Source of the DNA: Hypsibius dujardini | Lineage: Eukaryota > Tardigrada > Eutardigrada > Parachela > Hypsibiidae | Length of the DNA stretch: 22,699 nt | Assembly: GCA_001579985.1 (NCBI GenBank) | Contig: LRSR01002562.1 | Coordinates: forward strand, 1-22,699 | Direction of reading: 5' to 3' | Part shown: piece after piece, positions 20,322-22,699 of the stretch | How the letters are laid out: each line of letters starts with the position of its first letter | How positions within the stretch are numbered: position 1 is the stretch's first letter | The notes under the pieces: generated by a model | Told to the model about the DNA's origin: nothing | Databases searched by the model: none | Seen by the model: the letters and a program-made list of their open reading frames with translations, nothing else | Made by a program: the position numbers and the translations under genes

Positions 20322-21305
20322 TCAGATGGGTTGCGCTGCTTGCCGGGGTGTGACACAGCAGCTTGCAAGCTGCCGAAGATGTCGTTTCACTTCCTCACGG
20401 ATTCCTGACATGAACACCAGGTATAAGTACGGTTCGATTACATACAACACACGAGAAATCAGTTCAGTCACAGCGAAATACTCGTTGACAATCGGTGACT
20501 TAGCAGCTTTTAAAGCACTGGTAAAAAGGATAGGCAAAACAAAAATGAAGTAAATTAAGAGCAACCCCATAGTCATGCCTAGTTCTTGACTTCGCTGTTT
20601 TGTTCTCGCGGGGTTGAGTTGGTTCTCCGGGATGACGAGATGTCTTCGTTTTAAGATCTTGTAGAACAGAAGGGGATAGCTGCCGAAAAGTACGGTAAAA
20701 GGTATGTACATGGTCATGGTTCGCACAACCATCTGATACTGGGGGAGAACTAAAGTAAATCCACAGTCCGTCGTGGGGGTAACTACACCCTGGACTTGGT
20801 CAACAATCAACAAGGGAATGTACCAAATCTGATGGTACAGCAAAGCCAGTAAAGTCACCTTTACTCCGAAGCTGACCGGTTTGAGACGGTACCAGGTTGG
20901 GAGGAGAACGGCCAGCCATCGATCGAAGCAGATCAAGCCGTGCTGAAGGCGAGTGATCCCATCGGTCGTCCACTGGCAATACTTGACGAAGCCACAGAGA
21001 GCTTTGTTACCGATCGAGACCTCGCGGTAGAAATACCGGACGATCGCAAAGGGTTCGTATACCAGCGCGCTGGACAGGTTGATGATGGCTAAGTTGAGGA
21101 TGTAAATGGTGAAGGGCGTGATGAGGCGAGGCCGACGAATGAAGGTGATGAGAATTTCTATGTTGGCCAAGACGCCAATGAGAACAAATGGTATGCGGAG
21201 GTACGATACAATGTGAAAAAGAGGAGATGCTGAGTTGGGTTGAAGGAATGAGACACGGGTGATATTGGTGTCTGAGAAATTTACGTGGGACTTCGTAAAA
21301 GACAT
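20322..21305 (-). CDS. rhodopsin-like 7TM receptor (GPCR 2), single exon
   Basis: This is an uninterrupted frame of 327 residues from the ATG at 21305, chosen because MSFTKSHVNFSDTNITRVSF gives a short N-terminus with two N-glycosylation sites; an in-frame ATG at 21437 would add 44 residues. TM1 includes IPFVLIGVLANIEILITFI, TM2 TIYILNLAIINLSSALVYEP, and TM3 runs from CGFVKYCQW to CFDRWLAVLLP (DRW in place of DRY). The second extracellular loop has TTDCGF, giving the conserved disulfide partner. TM5 (TMYIPFTVLFGSYPLLFY), TM6 (GLLLIYFIFVLPILFTSAL) and TM7 (LISRVLYVIEPYLYLVFMSG; EPYLY in place of NPxxY) follow, with a short tail containing a CC pair that could be palmitoylated. It is a plasma-membrane class A-like receptor with unknown ligand. 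It shares general architecture with GPCR 1 but is clearly diverged from it. Confidence 0.88.
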   Translation of the reverse strand: MSFTKSHVNFSDTNITRVSFLQPNSASPLFHIVSYLRIPFVLIGVLANIEILITFIRRPRLITPFTIYILNLAIINLSSALVYEPFAIVRYFYREVSIGNKALCGFVKYCQWTTDGITRLQHGLICFDRWLAVLLPTWYRLKPVSFGVKVTLLALLYHQIWYIPLLIVDQVQGVVTPTTDCGFTLVLPQYQMVVRTMTMYIPFTVLFGSYPLLFYKILKRRHLVIPENQLNPARTKQRSQELGMTMGLLLIYFIFVLPILFTSALKAAKSPIVNEYFAVTELISRVLYVIEPYLYLVFMSGIREEVKRHLRQLASCCVTPRQAAQPI

Positions 21306-21833
21306 TTTTTTTATGGTTGGAAGGAATGTAGGGGAAAAGCCTAGCAATATATGGTCAGTCCCACATTGTAGAATTCTAACTACAATTTGCGCAGATAAAA
21401 AGGATGTCGTATTTTGAGGTGTTTGTACGAGGTTCATGGGGAAAGTGGAATGTTCAACCAGCGGATTTTCGGTGAAAGAACCGTTTTAGTGGATTTAGTA
21501 CTACTGACTGTCACTTGTAAAGGACTTAAGGAAGATGCAGCTGTCGTTTGCATCCTGTTCAGTGAAATTGTGCACGGCATCGCGGAACTCAAAAGCGGAT
21601 TAATAAAATATAAGTAATCCTTTTGCGGAAATTCTAGGATATTGACTAAGCCGACTTCTCAGGCGGTTCCAGAAGTGAATAACAAAAACAAGTCTCCAAC
21701 TTTGATAATGCATGACAGATGTAGAAAGATTCTAGCATGGGCTCATTACTCTCCGACCGATTGAATTAGTTTTCTCACCTATTAGGGAAACGTAAGGTCG
21801 GAAATTAATTTCAGTTTTATATTACACTTATTT
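21306..21833. other. upstream flank of GPCR 2
   Basis: I see no gene in this roughly 530-base stretch between the start of GPCR 2 and the MITE-like element. It should hold the GPCR 2 promoter; no specific element is recognised. A plus-strand open frame at 21414-21617 lacks motifs and was not accepted. Confidence 0.45.
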
Positions 21834-22360
21834 GGGGAGTTATTCAAGTGCCGAATTCAGAATCACTTGAACATGTTTTTTTATTAAGACCTTTGTAAGT
21901 GATCAATACAAAAAATTATTACACGGACAGGCGAATTTATTTTGGTGAAATTTCAAAGTGGGAAAAGATCCCATTGCATTTACAGCTGGGTGCAATCAGT
22001 TAATTGTTTGATCTAAAGGCAAATGCTTTCCCTTTGGCTGATTGTTGATTGAATGGCCTTGTTCGACTTAAGAACTTGATTGATTGTTTGATTGTGACTA
22101 AAACGAAGAGCTTCTGTCCAGCGCCGTGCCGATTGGGGGGGGGGGGTTCCGAGGCAATGTTCCCCCTGAATTTCGATCGCGCTAGGCACAGATTAAAAAA
22201 ACGCATTGCTACACCCAGAGGTAAATGCAGTGGGACCGTTTCCAACTTTCAATTTTTACCAAAAATAAATTCGCGAGTCTATGGTGGTGAAATAAATGTT
22301 TATATTCATCACTTAAATATATAAGTGACGTGTCTGAATTCGGCACTTGAGTAACTCTCC
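21834..22360. mobile_element. MITE-like element with 28-base terminal inverted repeats
   Basis: The left end (21834-21861) and the reverse complement of the right end (22333-22360) match at 26 of 28 positions, sharing CAAGTGCCGAATTCAGA. The match continues more loosely inward (TCACTT on both sides). The 527-base interior has no transposase frame, so this is a non-autonomous DNA transposon. CTTA occurs just outside both ends (21827-21830 and 22363-22366), so a TA or TTA target duplication is possible but the exact border is unclear. The few mismatches between ends suggest moderate age. The family is not recognised. Confidence 0.8.
22135..22146. repeat. run of twelve G
   Basis: An uninterrupted homopolymer of twelve G lies inside the MITE-like element. 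It is a likely length-variable and error-prone site; a similar run of ten G is at 12607-12616. Confidence 0.9.
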
Positions 22361-22551
22361 AGCTTAGTTCCACCAGGAAAAACTTTGGAAATCCGTTGTC
22401 CTAATCGTATTCTCGATGCCTTATGATTCCGTTCTCCGCCCCTACCACCACATTTTTCGAAGAGCTAATACTTATTTAACAGTCAAGTGATCAGGAGAGA
22501 GTTCTATGAGTTTAGTAACTGAATCGAACATCACCTAATAAATATTTCTAG

Positions 22552-22699
22552 GAAACACGTTCAAAACATACCCTCAAAATCTTCCCAGTCAACCTAAAAG
22601 CTTTAATCCCTTGCTTGATACGAAATCATCAGCTGGAGTAACAGATGACTTTACTTTTTCGAAATCCAGTATGGATGAACTGGAAGAGAGTGTTGCCCA
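22552..22699 (+). CDS. partial exon running off the right edge, unknown protein
   Basis: After a good acceptor (CACCTAATAAATATTTCTAG, with a branch-like CTAAT) a frame stays open to the window end. It begins NTFKTYPQNLPSQPKSFNPL and includes DDFTFSKSSMDELEESVA. The Ser/Asp/Glu/Pro-rich composition suggests a disordered part of an intracellular protein. It is a plus-strand gene, opposite to the other firm genes, with earlier exons presumably to the left. No family is recognised. Confidence 0.45.

Noticed and set aside
22333-22350. GAATTCGGCAC resembling a cDNA-library EcoRI adaptor
   Set aside because: The same word is present in inverted orientation at 21849-21860 as part of a 28-base terminal repeat and diverges from the adaptor after CAC, so it belongs to a transposon end.
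1-22699. CRISPR arrays, bacterial operons or ribosomal RNA
   Set aside because: The genes are intron-bearing animal genes; no regularly spaced repeats with unique spacers and no rRNA-like segments were seen.

Overview
The window looks like nuclear DNA from a small invertebrate, most likely an ecdysozoan. Genes are split by many short GT-AG introns (about 66-560 bases). The content is animal-specific: an ANF-receptor-fold membrane receptor, an astacin, 7TM receptors and calmodulin. The mix of divergent receptor families, drosomycin-like cysteine spacing and compact introns makes me suspect a tardigrade. That is inference; no sequence here proves the phylum. Most exon structures below were built by hand, by matching family motifs, splice sites and reading-frame phase.

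Layout, left to right. At 1-2750 there is repeat-rich DNA: a dead mariner-type transposase (about 671-1345, +), an AACTCC-rich repeat and a T-rich tract. At 2759-6401 (-) lies a receptor of the natriuretic-peptide/guanylyl-cyclase receptor class, reconstructed in 11 in-phase exons from signal peptide to transmembrane helix, with one tentative exon after it. At 7905-8904 (-) is a decayed partial tandem copy of it. At 9103-10573 (-) is an astacin-family protein whose catalytic glutamate is replaced by glutamine and whose last exon encodes an eight-cysteine drosomycin/defensin-like domain. At 11276-11969 (-) is a secreted protein with a cysteine-rich N-terminus and a bulb-lectin-like domain, with an apparent frameshift at a homopolymer. 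At 12840-13061 (-) is an orphan calmodulin C-lobe exon. At 13490-14901 (-) is a divergent rhodopsin-like receptor with a hexamer satellite in its last intron. At 15986-16353 (-) is a two-exon secreted cysteine-rich peptide. The stretch 16354-20321 is mostly unassigned, with a possible acidic exon on the plus strand at 17779. At 20322-21305 (-) is a second, single-exon 7TM receptor. At 21834-22360 is a MITE-like element with 28-base inverted ends. At the right edge (22552-22699, +) an open exon runs off the window.

All well-supported genes lie on the minus strand and nearly all products are membrane or secreted proteins: three receptors, a pseudo-protease joined to a defensin-like domain, a lectin-like protein and a cysteine-rich peptide. 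This suits a chemosensory or surface-defence neighbourhood, but nothing in the sequence shows that the genes act together. The most unusual item is the pseudo-astacin/CS-alpha-beta fusion.
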